Source of the DNA: Dictyobacter formicarum
Lineage (GTDB): Bacteria; Chloroflexota; Ktedonobacteria; Ktedonobacterales; Ktedonobacteraceae
Length of the DNA stretch: 64,000 nucleotides
Reading direction: 5' to 3'
NCBI RefSeq assembly: GCF_016587435.1
Contig: NZ_BNJJ01000020.1
Span: 109,918-173,917 of the forward strand
Both the position numbers and the translations under genes were made by a program. This document shows, one piece after another, positions 29,161 to 38,186 of the stretch. The first letter of the stretch is position 1; every line of letters starts with the position of its first letter. The notes beneath the pieces are model-generated. The model was not told the DNA's origin, did no database searches, and was given only the letters and a program-made list of their open reading frames with translations.

Positions 29161-29204
29161 AAAAAGACACAGCGGATAGGATTTGCTATCCACTGTGTCT
29201 TTTT
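29161..29204. terminator. Bidirectional terminator
   Basis: AAAAAGACACAGCGGATAG (29161-29179) pairs with 29186-29204 with one G-T wobble. The arms start with A5 and end with T5, so it can stop transcripts from both the GT-C gene (+) and the zinc-finger gene (-). Confidence 0.85.
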
Positions 29205-29212
29205 GTCTATTC

Positions 29213-30742
29213 TTAATACGTGGAAGGTGGACGAGGCTCGGTCTCCTCCTCCTCATCATCCTCCTCTTTAACGATATAAGGAGGAACTTCAATAGGCACA
29301 CGATAGCCGCCGCTGTAGTTATGGGCCGCAGAATCTGGCTGGTGATTCTCCTGTATTTGTCCAGGAGTACGCAGATCAGCTGTAATCGCCTTCACTAAAC
29401 GCTCAATGCGATCCCAACGAGCCGGGAAACGATCAGAGTAGAATTTCTCGTTGCCTTCAGTATCATAGATATATAAAACATATTCTTGATCAGCAAAGCG
29501 ATAACGTACCGCGGTATAAGGGATGCGTACCAGTTCAACCACCTGCAAGGTGGGGCGAGGAAACGCCTGTGGGTCCAGGCCCGGTTTATCGACAACTTTC
29601 CGCTCGGATTCCACCATTTCTACAGTGGTACGCCAGACATCAAACGGAACCATGTCGGGCGTCGCATCGAGATGCAGTGTTTCATTAATTTCAGCGCTAT
29701 AGATCAGGTCACCCTGAGCCTTTTCTAGCTGCTGAGCTGGAATGACGCTATCGCCGATGAAGCGCGTCTGAGAGCGCAGGTCAAAGCGACGTGTAATCTC
29801 GCGGTGCCGCACAACCTTCCCCGTGCCGCCACAATTCGAACAAAGCGACATCTTGGCACCCTGGCAGGTACTACAGACACGTTTACCGTTGCCACAACTG
29901 CAATTAACCTCTCCGTTTACACAATCCGGGCAAGGGACAGTTGGCCCCTTGCTGGCAGGATCAGTGTCCACGGGATTTGGAATCGGCACGCCCTGCTGGC
30001 GAATATTTTCAAAGAGGTCGGAGAATTTGTTGCCCATCGAACTGGCCATATTCTCAGCCTGCTTCTTAAAGAACGGTTTTTTCTCGCCCGGCGTCCAGTC
30101 GGAAATGTAGCCCCGCCCACGACAGGTGGCGCAACGCTTTTTGGTGCGTCCCTTACAATCCGGGCAGACAATCCAACCACGTCCGTTACAGCCTGAGCAG
30201 AGCACATGGCCAGTGCTATTACAGGATGTACAGGAGACAACTTCATCCATCCCCTCCAAACGGGTACGCGTGGTAGGAGCTTTTAAGCCGGTAACCTCAG
30301 CAAGCTCATAGTCCCAGACAGGCGATAGTGGACGTGGACGATTGATCGAACGGCCAGTATATGGTTCGCTCACAATCTCCAGCGCACGCGTCTCCCAGCG
30401 CGTCTCTAAGGAAGCCTGCCAGATTTCGCTGATGCTGGTTGAAAGGATATCCATATAGGTCCCAAGCTCACGGGCTACGCGCCAGTTTTCATTACTCCAG
30501 TCATTTACCAGCTGGCGAAGACGTTGCTCTTCAACACTGGAAGCCTGGCGTGGAGCAGCAGGAGGTACCTGCACCTGCTGCCAGTAGTCGCCAGCCTTAT
30601 CCATGACACGTTTCAGGCGCACCTGAGCCTCATTGGCTCCCTGAACAACCACACGCTTGATCTCTTTCAACTGCCTATCTATATCATCCTGACTCGGACC
30701 ACGCATGTTATTATTTGGATTTTGATCCCATTGATCACCCAT
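29213..30742 (-). CDS. Protein with two DnaJ-type zinc-finger clusters
   Basis: Protein of 509 residues. The middle holds two blocks of CxxCxGxG-like repeats: CTSCNSTG, CSGCNGRG, CPDCKGR, CATCRGRG in the first, and CPDCVNGE, CSCGNG, CSTCQGAK, CSNCGGTG in the second, as in the zinc domain of DnaJ. There is no J domain and no membrane segment. The N-terminus (1-170) is helical; the C-terminus ends in an acidic stretch (EEDDEEEETE). It may act as a zinc-dependent chaperone or scaffold, but the function is unknown. The ATG at 30742 follows GGGAGG; a longer frame up to 30805 has no ribosome site. Confidence 0.75.
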   Translation of the reverse strand: MGDQWDQNPNNNMRGPSQDDIDRQLKEIKRVVVQGANEAQVRLKRVMDKAGDYWQQVQVPPAAPRQASSVEEQRLRQLVNDWSNENWRVARELGTYMDILSTSISEIWQASLETRWETRALEIVSEPYTGRSINRPRPLSPVWDYELAEVTGLKAPTTRTRLEGMDEVVSCTSCNSTGHVLCSGCNGRGWIVCPDCKGRTKKRCATCRGRGYISDWTPGEKKPFFKKQAENMASSMGNKFSDLFENIRQQGVPIPNPVDTDPASKGPTVPCPDCVNGEVNCSCGNGKRVCSTCQGAKMSLCSNCGGTGKVVRHREITRRFDLRSQTRFIGDSVIPAQQLEKAQGDLIYSAEINETLHLDATPDMVPFDVWRTTVEMVESERKVVDKPGLDPQAFPRPTLQVVELVRIPYTAVRYRFADQEYVLYIYDTEGNEKFYSDRFPARWDRIERLVKAITADLRTPGQIQENHQPDSAAHNYSGGYRVPIEVPPYIVKEEDDEEEETEPRPPSTY

Positions 30743-30871
30743 TTGAAACTTGCCTCCCCTGTACTCAAGAGAATATCTTACAATGAAGAAAACGCCCTGC
30801 TCCATTTCAGGACCAGCATTAATGCTTATTTTATTAATATGTACGTGAGACGGATATGAGGGTTGTAAGAG

Positions 30872-30922
30872 AGCGCTATTTAGTCTGGCGCATCGTGTGG
30901 ATGCGCCAGACTAAATAGCGCT
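30872..30922. repeat. Perfect 23-bp stem, 5-base loop
   Basis: Arms 30872-30894 and 30900-30922 are exact complements around GTGTG. No T-run follows on either strand within a few bases, so a terminator role is uncertain. Confidence 0.9.
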
Positions 30923-30972
30923 GAGTCTTTCGATGCCCGTCAGCCTGGGGGCGCTGACGCCCCTACTCTTTT

Positions 30973-31032
30973 TATCTATTGTGGATCATGAAAAATGCGC
31001 ACATGCGCATTTTTCATGATCCACAATAGATA
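30973..31032. repeat. Perfect 29-bp stem, 2-base spacer
   Basis: Arms 30973-31001 and 31004-31032 are exact complements around CA: a 60-bp palindrome, the longest in the window. A run of six T follows on the plus strand (31033-31038). Confidence 0.92.
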
Positions 31033-31040
31033 TTTTTTGA

Positions 31041-31078
31041 GCGCCGCAGGCGCATGCCGTCAGGGGTCGAAGGTGCGA
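31041..31078 (+). repeat. Dispersed intergenic repeat core
   Basis: GCGCCGCAGGCGC followed by a GTCAGGGGTCGAAGGTGCG segment. It matches the interior of the MITE-like element at 27191-27228 at 31 of 38 positions, and part of it recurs at 46601-46622 (reverse strand) and 57692-57712. Confidence 0.7.
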
Positions 31079-31145
31079 CAACACATGCGCACGTCCGCAA
31101 AGGGACGGCGCGTATTCCCAGTGTACAGGGAATACGCACACTTTT

Positions 31146-32333
31146 TTAGAGCAGCGGCACAATCTCATTTTGAACGGGGGCACCTGTGACTTCGGCATCG
31201 TGCTCCAGAATCAACAGGTCGACTTCGCTGCGAATGCCGAATTCAGGCAGATAGATGCCTGGCTCAATCGAGTTACAGGTGTAGGGGAGCAAGGTGCGTT
31301 CGTCCTGCGTTTCGAAGTTATCAACGTTGGCGCCATTTCCATGCAGGACCGCCCCGATACTATGACCGGTGCGATGCACAAAGTAATCACCATAGCCCGC
31401 CTTGTTAATCACCTGGCGAGTGACATCATCGACTTCTCGACCCTCGACATAGCCACCTGCCGCCATGCGCTCACGCACAAAGGCAATGCCGCTGTCGCGG
31501 GCATTGCGCACTACCTCAAACACCTCGCGCTGCCGGGCCGGTATTTCATCGCGCGCGCCAGCAAAAGCCACCCAGGTATAATCGCCAAAGACTGCATCCG
31601 GGCGTGGCAATTTAGCCCAGAAATCAAACAGCACTAGATCGCCGCGCCGGATGGGGCTATGCTGTAGCGCGGTCGGCTCGTAGTGCGGATTGCCGCTGTT
31701 CGCATTCACCGCTACAATCGGCATCTCGTCCTCGGGTAACTCCAGTCCTGCCTGCCGAATCAAAGCGACAAAGCGCTGCTGGACCTCAAATTCATTGAGG
31801 TCGCGCCCCGCGCGTAGATCAGCTCCAAGCTGCGCAAATAGAATATCTTTGGCAGCAATTAATAGTCGGCCAGCTTCACGATGAGTATAAATCTGTTCCT
31901 CAGTAAGTTGGGCAATAAAGTGCTGGGCCAGATTGGCGGAGGTCACTACCTCGGCGCCAAAAGAGCGCACCAGTTCAATCGTACCTGCATCCACACGTGA
32001 GGCATATGGAATGGCATTCAGAGGCGAATACTCCATCGCTACGCTAGCTTGCGTCGGCAATATATTCCGTAAGTACGCGTGCATCTCCTGCCAGGTCCTG
32101 AAGAGGACGCGTTCGCCAGGCAGAGAACTCAAAATATGTGGCTCAACCGCGCTAATCAACGCGACCGGCGTTCCCTGGGCAGGAACAAAATAAAACCAGC
32201 GCCGCGTATACATCGCATCCACCGGTAGGTGCAGCACCTGGTAAGCAATCGGATTTGACTTACGAAAATCATAAAAAAGCCAGCCATCCAACTTTGCATC
32301 CTGCAAAACCCGTTGGATTTTTTCAATATTCAT
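31146..32333 (-). CDS. M24-family metallopeptidase (Xaa-Pro aminopeptidase-like)
   Basis: Peptidase of 395 residues with the N-terminal creatinase-like domain and the C-terminal pita-bread domain. The five metal ligands are visible: Asp in LVLFDFW, Asp in VFGDYTW, His in HRTGHSIG, Glu in SIEPGIY and Glu in IRSEVDLL. It should remove N-terminal residues before proline from peptides in the cytoplasm. The ATG at 32333 follows GGGAGG at good spacing. Confidence 0.92.
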   Translation of the reverse strand: MNIEKIQRVLQDAKLDGWLFYDFRKSNPIAYQVLHLPVDAMYTRRWFYFVPAQGTPVALISAVEPHILSSLPGERVLFRTWQEMHAYLRNILPTQASVAMEYSPLNAIPYASRVDAGTIELVRSFGAEVVTSANLAQHFIAQLTEEQIYTHREAGRLLIAAKDILFAQLGADLRAGRDLNEFEVQQRFVALIRQAGLELPEDEMPIVAVNANSGNPHYEPTALQHSPIRRGDLVLFDFWAKLPRPDAVFGDYTWVAFAGARDEIPARQREVFEVVRNARDSGIAFVRERMAAGGYVEGREVDDVTRQVINKAGYGDYFVHRTGHSIGAVLHGNGANVDNFETQDERTLLPYTCNSIEPGIYLPEFGIRSEVDLLILEHDAEVTGAPVQNEIVPLL

Positions 32334-32641
32334 CAGACGACCTCCCAACAAAGTATATTCAATTCATCCGCCCTATCACTATATCATTTCTCCCAAAGGT
32401 GCCATATAATAATCTATTAAGATTAGTGAGACGATTCCTAATAGCAGTGCATTTGTATTAACACAACGTATGTATTCTCATCTGATTGCGTACCAGCTAT
32501 ACACTCTATATACGATTGTAGCGCAGATAACGTTATAATACATGTATTATAAGTATACTTTTATTTATATCCACGCAGCAGACACACCAATTCTCTATCC
32601 CTGACTGGCCTAAAAATAAAATGAAAAGAGATAGCTAAAGG
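32334..32641. other. Divergent promoter region
   Basis: 308 AT-rich bases between the M24 peptidase (-) and the LCP gene (+). The notable feature is the 20-bp palindrome at 32533-32552, listed separately. I see no gene. Confidence 0.6.
32533..32552. promoter_or_regulatory. 20-bp perfect palindrome carrying a TATAAT box on each strand
   Basis: TTATAATACATGTATTATAA is an exact palindrome. TATAAT can be read at 32534-32539 on plus and at 32551-32546 on minus. It may be a divergent promoter core or an operator in front of the LCP gene, about 90 bases upstream of its start. No convincing -35 boxes are seen. Confidence 0.45.
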
Positions 32642-34240
32642 ATGACAACACCTTCTTCTGGAGAACACAATCATACTGAACCAGCTGTGCCCGAAACCCC
32701 ACCACTACCAACACAACCTTCAGAGCCTGAGCAATCAGGACAGAAGGATCAGCCAGAATCAAGCACAGCCGCGTCGTCTGATCAAATCTCGGAAACAACC
32801 ACAATGAACTTGCCTGCGACCTCATCTATCGCTGAAGCTTCCGAGGGAGCCGATGTCGCCAACCAACCCACTCAACCCGGCACGGCAGCCACCGCCGAAA
32901 ACGATGTTGTCAATCAGCCCACACAGCCCACTCCTGCAACTGCCGAGGAAAACGACGTCGCCGACCAGCCTACTCAACTTATCACGACAGCCGCCAGGGA
33001 AAACGACGTCGCCAACCAGCCTACTCAGATCATCACGGCCGCCAGCACAGAAAACGATGTCGCCAACCAGCCTGATCAACTCAACGCGACTGAACAGTCA
33101 CCCGCGCAGTCCACTACAGCAACTAAAGTAATACAAAGAAAAGTCCTGCCCAGGTTAGTTAAAGTACTTTTAATTGCGCTGGCCGCCTTACTGGTACTGG
33201 GAGGCGGGAGCGCCAGCGCGGCCTATTATTATTACAAAACGACGATCCAACAGCCATTGAAACAAATCATTCGTCCGGTAGCTCGTTCCAGCCAGGAACC
33301 AACGCCGCTGCCAACCACAACTATGAGTGGTTCCAGCGGTCTGGTAACGGGTAGAACCTGGAATATTTTATTGCTCGGCAGCGATAATGATCAAAAATAT
33401 GTCTTCCCCAATGTCCTGACGCAGGTCATGATGGTGATACATGTCGACACCATTAAAAATACAGTAACCATGGTTTCAATCCCACGCGACTCCTGGGTCT
33501 CAGTGCCAGATGGAATGGGGATGCACAAAATTGATCAGGCTTTCTTATTGGGTGTCCAGGAAACTGGCAAGTTCGAGGACGGCGTACGCCTGGCACGACA
33601 AACGGTCGAGCAGGACTATGGTATCCATATTGATCGCTATGCCTGGGTCGGACTGGATGGCTTTGCCAAAGTTATTGATACATTGCATGGCATCGATATT
33701 AACGTTGACCATCCAGTCGTTGATGATGCCTATCCCAATGACGTTGGTGCCAGCAGCGATCCCAATGATCACAATGCCTACAAACGCCTCTATCTGACAC
33801 CCGGGCCACAGCACCTCAACGGACAGGAAGCGCTGGAGTACGTACGCTCACGCCACTCAGATCTGGTGGGGGATATCGGGCGCACTCAGCGTCAGCAGCA
33901 AGTGCTAGAAGCCTTGAAATTGAAATTAAATGTCTCGACCTTGCTGCAAAATTTTTCGTCGCTGCTCAATGATCTCTCCGGCAGCGTCTATACCGACTTG
34001 AATGAAGATGAAATGCTGGCCTTTGCCAACTATGGTCGTACGCTCCTCAATAAGCCCATCAATCATCTGACGCTGGGCATTGGTCAGGGAGCAGAGAACT
34101 ATGGCGAGCTAGCAACGATCTACGATCCCTCGGTCGGAGCCAACCAGGATGTAATCATCCCTCACTGTAACGCCATTCAGCCGGCCATCAACCACATCTT
34201 TGATCTGGGGAACACCCAGAGCTGCCACGTCAACAGCTAG
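32642..34240 (+). CDS. LytR-CpsA-Psr (LCP) family cell-wall glycopolymer ligase
   Basis: Protein of 532 residues: a long polar N-terminal tail, one membrane helix near 178-200, then the extracellular LCP domain (from about 240). LCP hallmarks seen are the NILLLGSD start, MMVIHVDTIKNTVTMVSIPRDSW, HKIDQAF, and EALEYVRSRH with the conserved Arg residues that bind polyprenyl pyrophosphate. It should attach anionic or other glycopolymers to the wall. The tail contains five tandem 17-residue repeats. The ribosome site is weak (GAGA). Confidence 0.92.
   Translation: MTTPSSGEHNHTEPAVPETPPLPTQPSEPEQSGQKDQPESSTAASSDQISETTTMNLPATSSIAEASEGADVANQPTQPGTAATAENDVVNQPTQPTPATAEENDVADQPTQLITTAARENDVANQPTQIITAASTENDVANQPDQLNATEQSPAQSTTATKVIQRKVLPRLVKVLLIALAALLVLGGGSASAAYYYYKTTIQQPLKQIIRPVARSSQEPTPLPTTTMSGSSGLVTGRTWNILLLGSDNDQKYVFPNVLTQVMMVIHVDTIKNTVTMVSIPRDSWVSVPDGMGMHKIDQAFLLGVQETGKFEDGVRLARQTVEQDYGIHIDRYAWVGLDGFAKVIDTLHGIDINVDHPVVDDAYPNDVGASSDPNDHNAYKRLYLTPGPQHLNGQEALEYVRSRHSDLVGDIGRTQRQQQVLEALKLKLNVSTLLQNFSSLLNDLSGSVYTDLNEDEMLAFANYGRTLLNKPINHLTLGIGQGAENYGELATIYDPSVGANQDVIIPHCNAIQPAINHIFDLGNTQSCHVNS
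32846..33100 (+). repeat. Five tandem 51-bp repeats in the LCP gene
   Basis: Five in-frame units of exactly 51 bases encode the pattern ENDVANQPTQ plus seven variable residues. They lie in the cytoplasmic tail of the LCP protein. The units differ at many third positions, so the expansion is not recent. Confidence 0.9.
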
Positions 34241-34258
34241 CAGGAAAAGGGAAGGCAA

Positions 34259-34286
34259 AAGGCTGTGATACAATAGACACAGCCTT
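34259..34286 (+). terminator. Hairpin after the LCP gene
   Basis: AAGGCTGTG and CACAGCCTT pair around a 10-base loop. No real T-run follows, so termination may be weak and the next gene may be read through. Confidence 0.5.
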
Positions 34287-34375
34287 GCTAGCTAGGAAAA
34301 GCAACGTCGATGCCGCTCACTCATAACTGGCTGCGCACAGGCAATTGCAAAGCAAACAGTAAAAAAGGAGCAGCT

Positions 34376-35284
34376 TTGATCGAACAACAGTATGAAAATG
34401 TCCGCTATCTGCAGTTTAGCCATTACAGTCCTTTTCCTGAATTGATCCATGGAGTATTTACCCGCGTCGGCGGCTTTAGCGAAGCACCATATAGTAGTCT
34501 GAATACATCAGCCCCACCACGTGGGGGTGGAGATACATTTCCCAACGTTATTCGCAATCGACAGCTGGCCTTACAGGCCCTGCAACTCTCAGGAACGCCC
34601 AGCGCCACCCTCTGGCAGGTCCATGGAGCGGACGTGCTGACACTGGATCTGGCCAACGAGTGGCGCACCGATTGGGCCAATATGTCGTACTATGAGCGAG
34701 CCTGGACACCCTCCACCATTCGACAGGGCGATGCCTTAATCTCTCAGGAGCGAGAGGTAGCCATGGCGCTCTCATTCGCGGATTGTGTGCCCCTCACTTT
34801 TTATGATCCAATCCAACATGTAATGGGTATGGCACATGGCGGCTGGCGCGGCACAGCCCGTGGCATTGCTATGGCAACGGTAGAGGCGATGCAGGCAACA
34901 TTCGGTTCTCGGCCCGAAGATATTTATGCTGGTATCGCCCCTGCCATCGGCCCATGCTGCTACGAGGTCTCACAGGAAGTACAGGAGCTCTTTTTGGGGC
35001 GACAAGAGTTTCCAACCATGCCCACCAATCCGGCCTATCGCGAACGCATCCAGGACTCAGCCATCTTCTCAACGATCCAATTACCGGATAGACCCAGTTT
35101 GCGCCTGGATTTACAGGAAACAAATCGACAACAGCTGCTCATGACCGGCCTGACGGCTGAACACATAGAGGTCATGCGCATCTGTACCAGTTGCCATACA
35201 GAGCAATTCTTCTCCCACCGCAAAGAAAACGGCCAAACCGGACGTTTCGTAGTCATCATGGCCCTGAATGCAGCCGCCCAGTAG
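34376..35284 (+). CDS. pgeF: PgeF/YfiH-type laccase-domain protein (polyphenol oxidase family)
   Basis: Protein of 302 residues of the multicopper-polyphenol-oxidase fold family, whose members act in peptidoglycan editing or as purine nucleoside enzymes. Family motifs include FADCVPLTFYD, GMAHGGWRG with the metal-binding His, and GIAPAIGPCCYEV with the conserved Cys. I chose the TTG start at 34376 because AAAAAAGGAG lies five bases upstream and the family fold begins just after; an ATG at 34310 gives 22 extra residues without a ribosome site. Its place after an LCP gene fits a cell-wall role. Confidence 0.88.
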   Translation: MIEQQYENVRYLQFSHYSPFPELIHGVFTRVGGFSEAPYSSLNTSAPPRGGGDTFPNVIRNRQLALQALQLSGTPSATLWQVHGADVLTLDLANEWRTDWANMSYYERAWTPSTIRQGDALISQEREVAMALSFADCVPLTFYDPIQHVMGMAHGGWRGTARGIAMATVEAMQATFGSRPEDIYAGIAPAIGPCCYEVSQEVQELFLGRQEFPTMPTNPAYRERIQDSAIFSTIQLPDRPSLRLDLQETNRQQLLMTGLTAEHIEVMRICTSCHTEQFFSHRKENGQTGRFVVIMALNAAAQ

Positions 35285-35302
35285 ATACGAATAATAAAAA
35301 AA

Positions 35303-35338
35303 GATGCTAGCAAGGCGGTCACAAACATTGCTAGCATC
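35303..35338 (-). terminator. Terminator of the carboxylase gene
   Basis: GATGCTAGCAA and TTGCTAGCATC pair perfectly; on the minus strand the stem runs into T7 and more AT. A second hairpin (35428-35439 with 35451-35462, one mismatch) lies closer to the gene end at 35468. Confidence 0.75.
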
Positions 35339-35467
35339 AAATGATGGGTATTATGGGTACGATTGGTCCCTATTACATCATACATGAGACACAAAATATA
35401 GCTATCAATATGGCATTAATGCCGCAAAAGGAGCTTCTCGCTCAACAGGTGAGGAGCTCCTTGCATA

Positions 35468-37060
35468 CTATAATGGAATATTTCCATGTTTCTTGGGTGG
35501 ATTCGTATCGCGCTTATTTCTCAACATTTCTAAAGCGTTGATCAATTTTACACGGGTATAGCGTGGCTCAATGACCTCATCAATATAGCCGCGGCTGGCA
35601 GTGATATAGGGGTTGGCGAACTTGGCGTTATATTCTGCAATTAGCTCTTTACGGCGCTGCTCCGGATCAACTGCGCGCTCAATCTCATCTTTGAATAGGA
35701 TATTAACCGCGCCCTCGGCTCCCATGACAGCAATCTCTGCCGTCGGCCAGGCATAGTTGATATCGCCACGAATGTGTTTACTGCTCATCACATCATAGGC
35801 GCCACCATAAGCTTTGCGGGTAATGACCGTAATCTTTGGTACTGTTGCCTCACAATATGCATAGAGCAATTTAGCACCATGGCGAATAATACCGTTATGC
35901 TCCTGGCCCACGCCCGGCAAAAAGCCCGGCACATCTTCCAGCGTGATAATAGGAATATTAAAGCAATCGCAAAACCGCACAAAGCGAGCGGCCTTATCTG
36001 AAGCATTGATATCCAACACACCGGCCAGTACGCGCGGCTGCTGGGCCACAATACCGATGGAGCGCCCATTCAAGCGTGCAAAGCCAATAATAATGTTCTG
36101 GGCAAAGTGCTCCTGCACCTCAAAGAAATCGCCATCGTCGACTATATGATGGATAACCTCTCTCATATCATATGGTTTACCAGGATTATCAGGGATAATC
36201 TCGTTAAGCTCATCAATAATGCGGTTGGCCGTATCCTTTGGCGTTACCAGCGGGGGATCATCAACATTATTAGAAGGAAGGTAGCTCAGAAGGCGGCGAA
36301 TCATCCCCAGGCATTCCGGCTCACCGGGACTGGCAAAGTGGGCCACGCCACTCGTGCTATTGTGTACCAGGGCGCCACCCAGATCCTCAAATGAGACATC
36401 TTCATGAGTAACAGCCTTCAACACATTGGGGCCTGTCACAAACATATAACTGGTCTCTTCAACCATAAAAATAAAATCAGTGATAGCAGGTGAGTAGACA
36501 GCGCCGCCCGCACAGGGTCCCATAATGGCAGAAATCTGTGGCACCACACCCGAGGCCAGTGTATTGCGCAAAAAGATATCGGCATAAGCTCCCAGGCTTA
36601 CCACACCTTCTTGAATACGTGCACCACCCGAATCGTTTAAACCAATCACAGGCGCCCCATTGCGCGTGGCTAGGTCCATCACTTTACAGATCTTTTCAGC
36701 GTGCGCCTCCGATAGGGAGCCACCAAAGACCGTAAAATCCTGGGAAAACACATAGACGAGACGTCCATCAATTTTGCCGTAGCCTGTAACCACACCATCA
36801 CCAGGAATCTTTTGATCGTCGAGGCCAAAATCACTGGCCCGATGGGTCACAAACATATCTAACTCATTAAAGCTACCAGGATCTAATAAGAGATCCAGGC
36901 GTTCGCGAGCTGTCAGCTTGCCTTTCTTATGTTGCGCGGCAATGCGTTTCTCGCCACCTCCACGCATCGCCTCTTCCTGCAAGGTCCGCAGCTCGGCGAT
37001 TTTCTCTTGAGTACTTTTCAGTACTGACGTCTCCTGTGAACTTCGTTCTCCCGTAGTCAT
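35468..37060 (-). CDS. Acyl-CoA carboxylase carboxyltransferase (beta) subunit
   Basis: Protein of 530 residues of the biotin-dependent carboxyltransferase family (propionyl-/acetyl-CoA carboxylase beta). Typical blocks: [45 protein letters not shown] for the acyl-CoA oxyanion hole, and [11 protein letters not shown] for the biotin side. It moves CO2 from carboxybiotin to an acyl-CoA. The alpha (biotin carboxylase) subunit is not nearby. The ATG at 37060 is taken; a TTG two codons earlier is closer to the GGAG and also possible. Confidence 0.93.
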   Translation of the reverse strand: MTTGERSSQETSVLKSTQEKIAELRTLQEEAMRGGGEKRIAAQHKKGKLTARERLDLLLDPGSFNELDMFVTHRASDFGLDDQKIPGDGVVTGYGKIDGRLVYVFSQDFTVFGGSLSEAHAEKICKVMDLATRNGAPVIGLNDSGGARIQEGVVSLGAYADIFLRNTLASGVVPQISAIMGPCAGGAVYSPAITDFIFMVEETSYMFVTGPNVLKAVTHEDVSFEDLGGALVHNSTSGVAHFASPGEPECLGMIRRLLSYLPSNNVDDPPLVTPKDTANRIIDELNEIIPDNPGKPYDMREVIHHIVDDGDFFEVQEHFAQNIIIGFARLNGRSIGIVAQQPRVLAGVLDINASDKAARFVRFCDCFNIPIITLEDVPGFLPGVGQEHNGIIRHGAKLLYAYCEATVPKITVITRKAYGGAYDVMSSKHIRGDINYAWPTAEIAVMGAEGAVNILFKDEIERAVDPEQRRKELIAEYNAKFANPYITASRGYIDEVIEPRYTRVKLINALEMLRNKRDTNPPKKHGNIPL

Positions 37061-37267
37061 CTTCAACTCATCTCCATTGATCGATCATAGATACAGCATA
37101 ACCACGAAGCGAAATAAAGCAACGTGTCACTATTAGAACGAGGGGAAAGAATATAGGGAACACTAACAAGAAAGGCCGCCCGAGATCAGCGAAATAAACG
37201 CAACCTCGATACGGCCCAACCAATTGTGTATACTGCCTGAAAGCCTGGGGTCCTGCGTAAGAATTTC

Positions 37268-37720
37268 TTACAGATGCTGGCAACGCAAAGAAATTATGCC
37301 GGGAGCGAAATGATTCGCCTTTTGCAAATACTCTTGCTCATTTGCCTCGATCATCAACTTATGCATGACCACAACATCGCCATCAGGTAATGGCTCTGCC
37401 GGCTGTAAGCATAATTCCATTACTGCGCAGCCACGTTCGTATACCTTTACTAATCCCCCTCCGCCAGGAATACGATACACCCGGTTATCGATTGTAGGAC
37501 TTGGCACTTCAAGGTAACCAAACTTGATCAATTGCTGATATTGATTTTCGGAGAGCATCTCGCGCATGAGTGCTTTTGCCCGGCTCTCGGCAGAGAGGTG
37601 CTCACTCACAGACTCGCGCAATCGACCTACACTTCCATCTGGGGACTGCGATAGGTAATAAATCGCGAGCAGGAGAAACAACAACCAGATGCCGAGGAAT
37701 AAACTCAGCGTCTCCAACAT
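37268..37720 (-). CDS. Single-pass membrane protein of unknown function
   Basis: Protein of 150 residues with one N-terminal membrane helix (about 4-23) and a soluble domain. No motif known to me. Same strand as the carboxylase gene but 207 bases upstream of it; it ends where no terminator is obvious. The frame is supported by length and by its close spacing to the next small gene (15 bases). Confidence 0.6.
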   Translation of the reverse strand: MLETLSLFLGIWLLFLLLAIYYLSQSPDGSVGRLRESVSEHLSAESRAKALMREMLSENQYQQLIKFGYLEVPSPTIDNRVYRIPGGGGLVKVYERGCAVMELCLQPAEPLPDGDVVVMHKLMIEANEQEYLQKANHFAPGIISLRCQHL

Positions 37721-37735
37721 AGCGAATTACACTCC

Positions 37736-38059
37736 TCACCCGCCCACAACACGAGGTACGAGGACAATTTGCTCGGCAGTACGATCAAACTTGTCGATAC
37801 GCTCTACAGTTTTACCTTGCTCTACTTTGAAGGCGGTGGCACCCTTTTTGCGCTCTTCTGTAAAAATGCGCTCTGCCTCTTTAATGGCCGCAACAGCTTC
37901 TGCGTCCTGGGCTTCCACTTTTTGTGCATCCCATATAATGCGATCATCGCCGCGGCGGGACATGACCCGTAGCATACCCACAGTCTTGTCTCCTTCTTTT
38001 GTACAAAAGCCTACATAATTACCTCGCCTTATTCCTGGCTTCTCAGCAGCAAGGAACAT
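37736..38059 (-). CDS. Small soluble protein of unknown function
   Basis: Protein of 107 residues, mixed charge, with a predicted helix (DAEAVAAIKEAERIFTEERKK) in the middle, split here only by eye. It begins 15 bases upstream of the membrane protein gene, so the two look like one operon. Start at ATG 38059; an in-frame ATG at 38083 is less likely. Confidence 0.6.
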   Translation of the reverse strand: MFLAAEKPGIRRGNYVGFCTKEGDKTVGMLRVMSRRGDDRIIWDAQKVEAQDAEAVAAIKEAERIFTEERKKGATAFKVEQGKTVERIDKFDRTAEQIVLVPRVVGG

Positions 38060-38186
38060 ATTGGAATAATTTGAGCATAGCACGCATTCATAAGCGCGTC
38101 AAGGGCAAAGTATTATGCAGGCATAAATATAGCTGAGTAAATGTACGGGTTTAGGAACACGAAGATGGAGGTACCAGGCATTTTTC

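Larger units (their letters stand above)
30743..31145. other. Hairpin-dense intergenic region
   Basis: 403 bases between two minus-strand genes with no gene but at least five foldbacks: 30872-30922, CGTCAGC/GCTGACG at 30938-30959, 30973-31032, CGTCC/GGACG at about 31092-31107, and GCGTATTCCC/GGGAATACGC at 31110-31137. The last one sits next to the stop codon of the M24 peptidase gene. Confidence 0.7.

Noticed and set aside
30872..30922. Intrinsic terminator for the M24 peptidase gene
   Set aside because: It is over 220 bases beyond the stop codon and no T-run follows on the minus strand.
37068..37283. 71-codon minus-strand frame between the carboxylase and the membrane protein
   Set aside because: No ribosome site, no domain, and composition like non-coding sequence.
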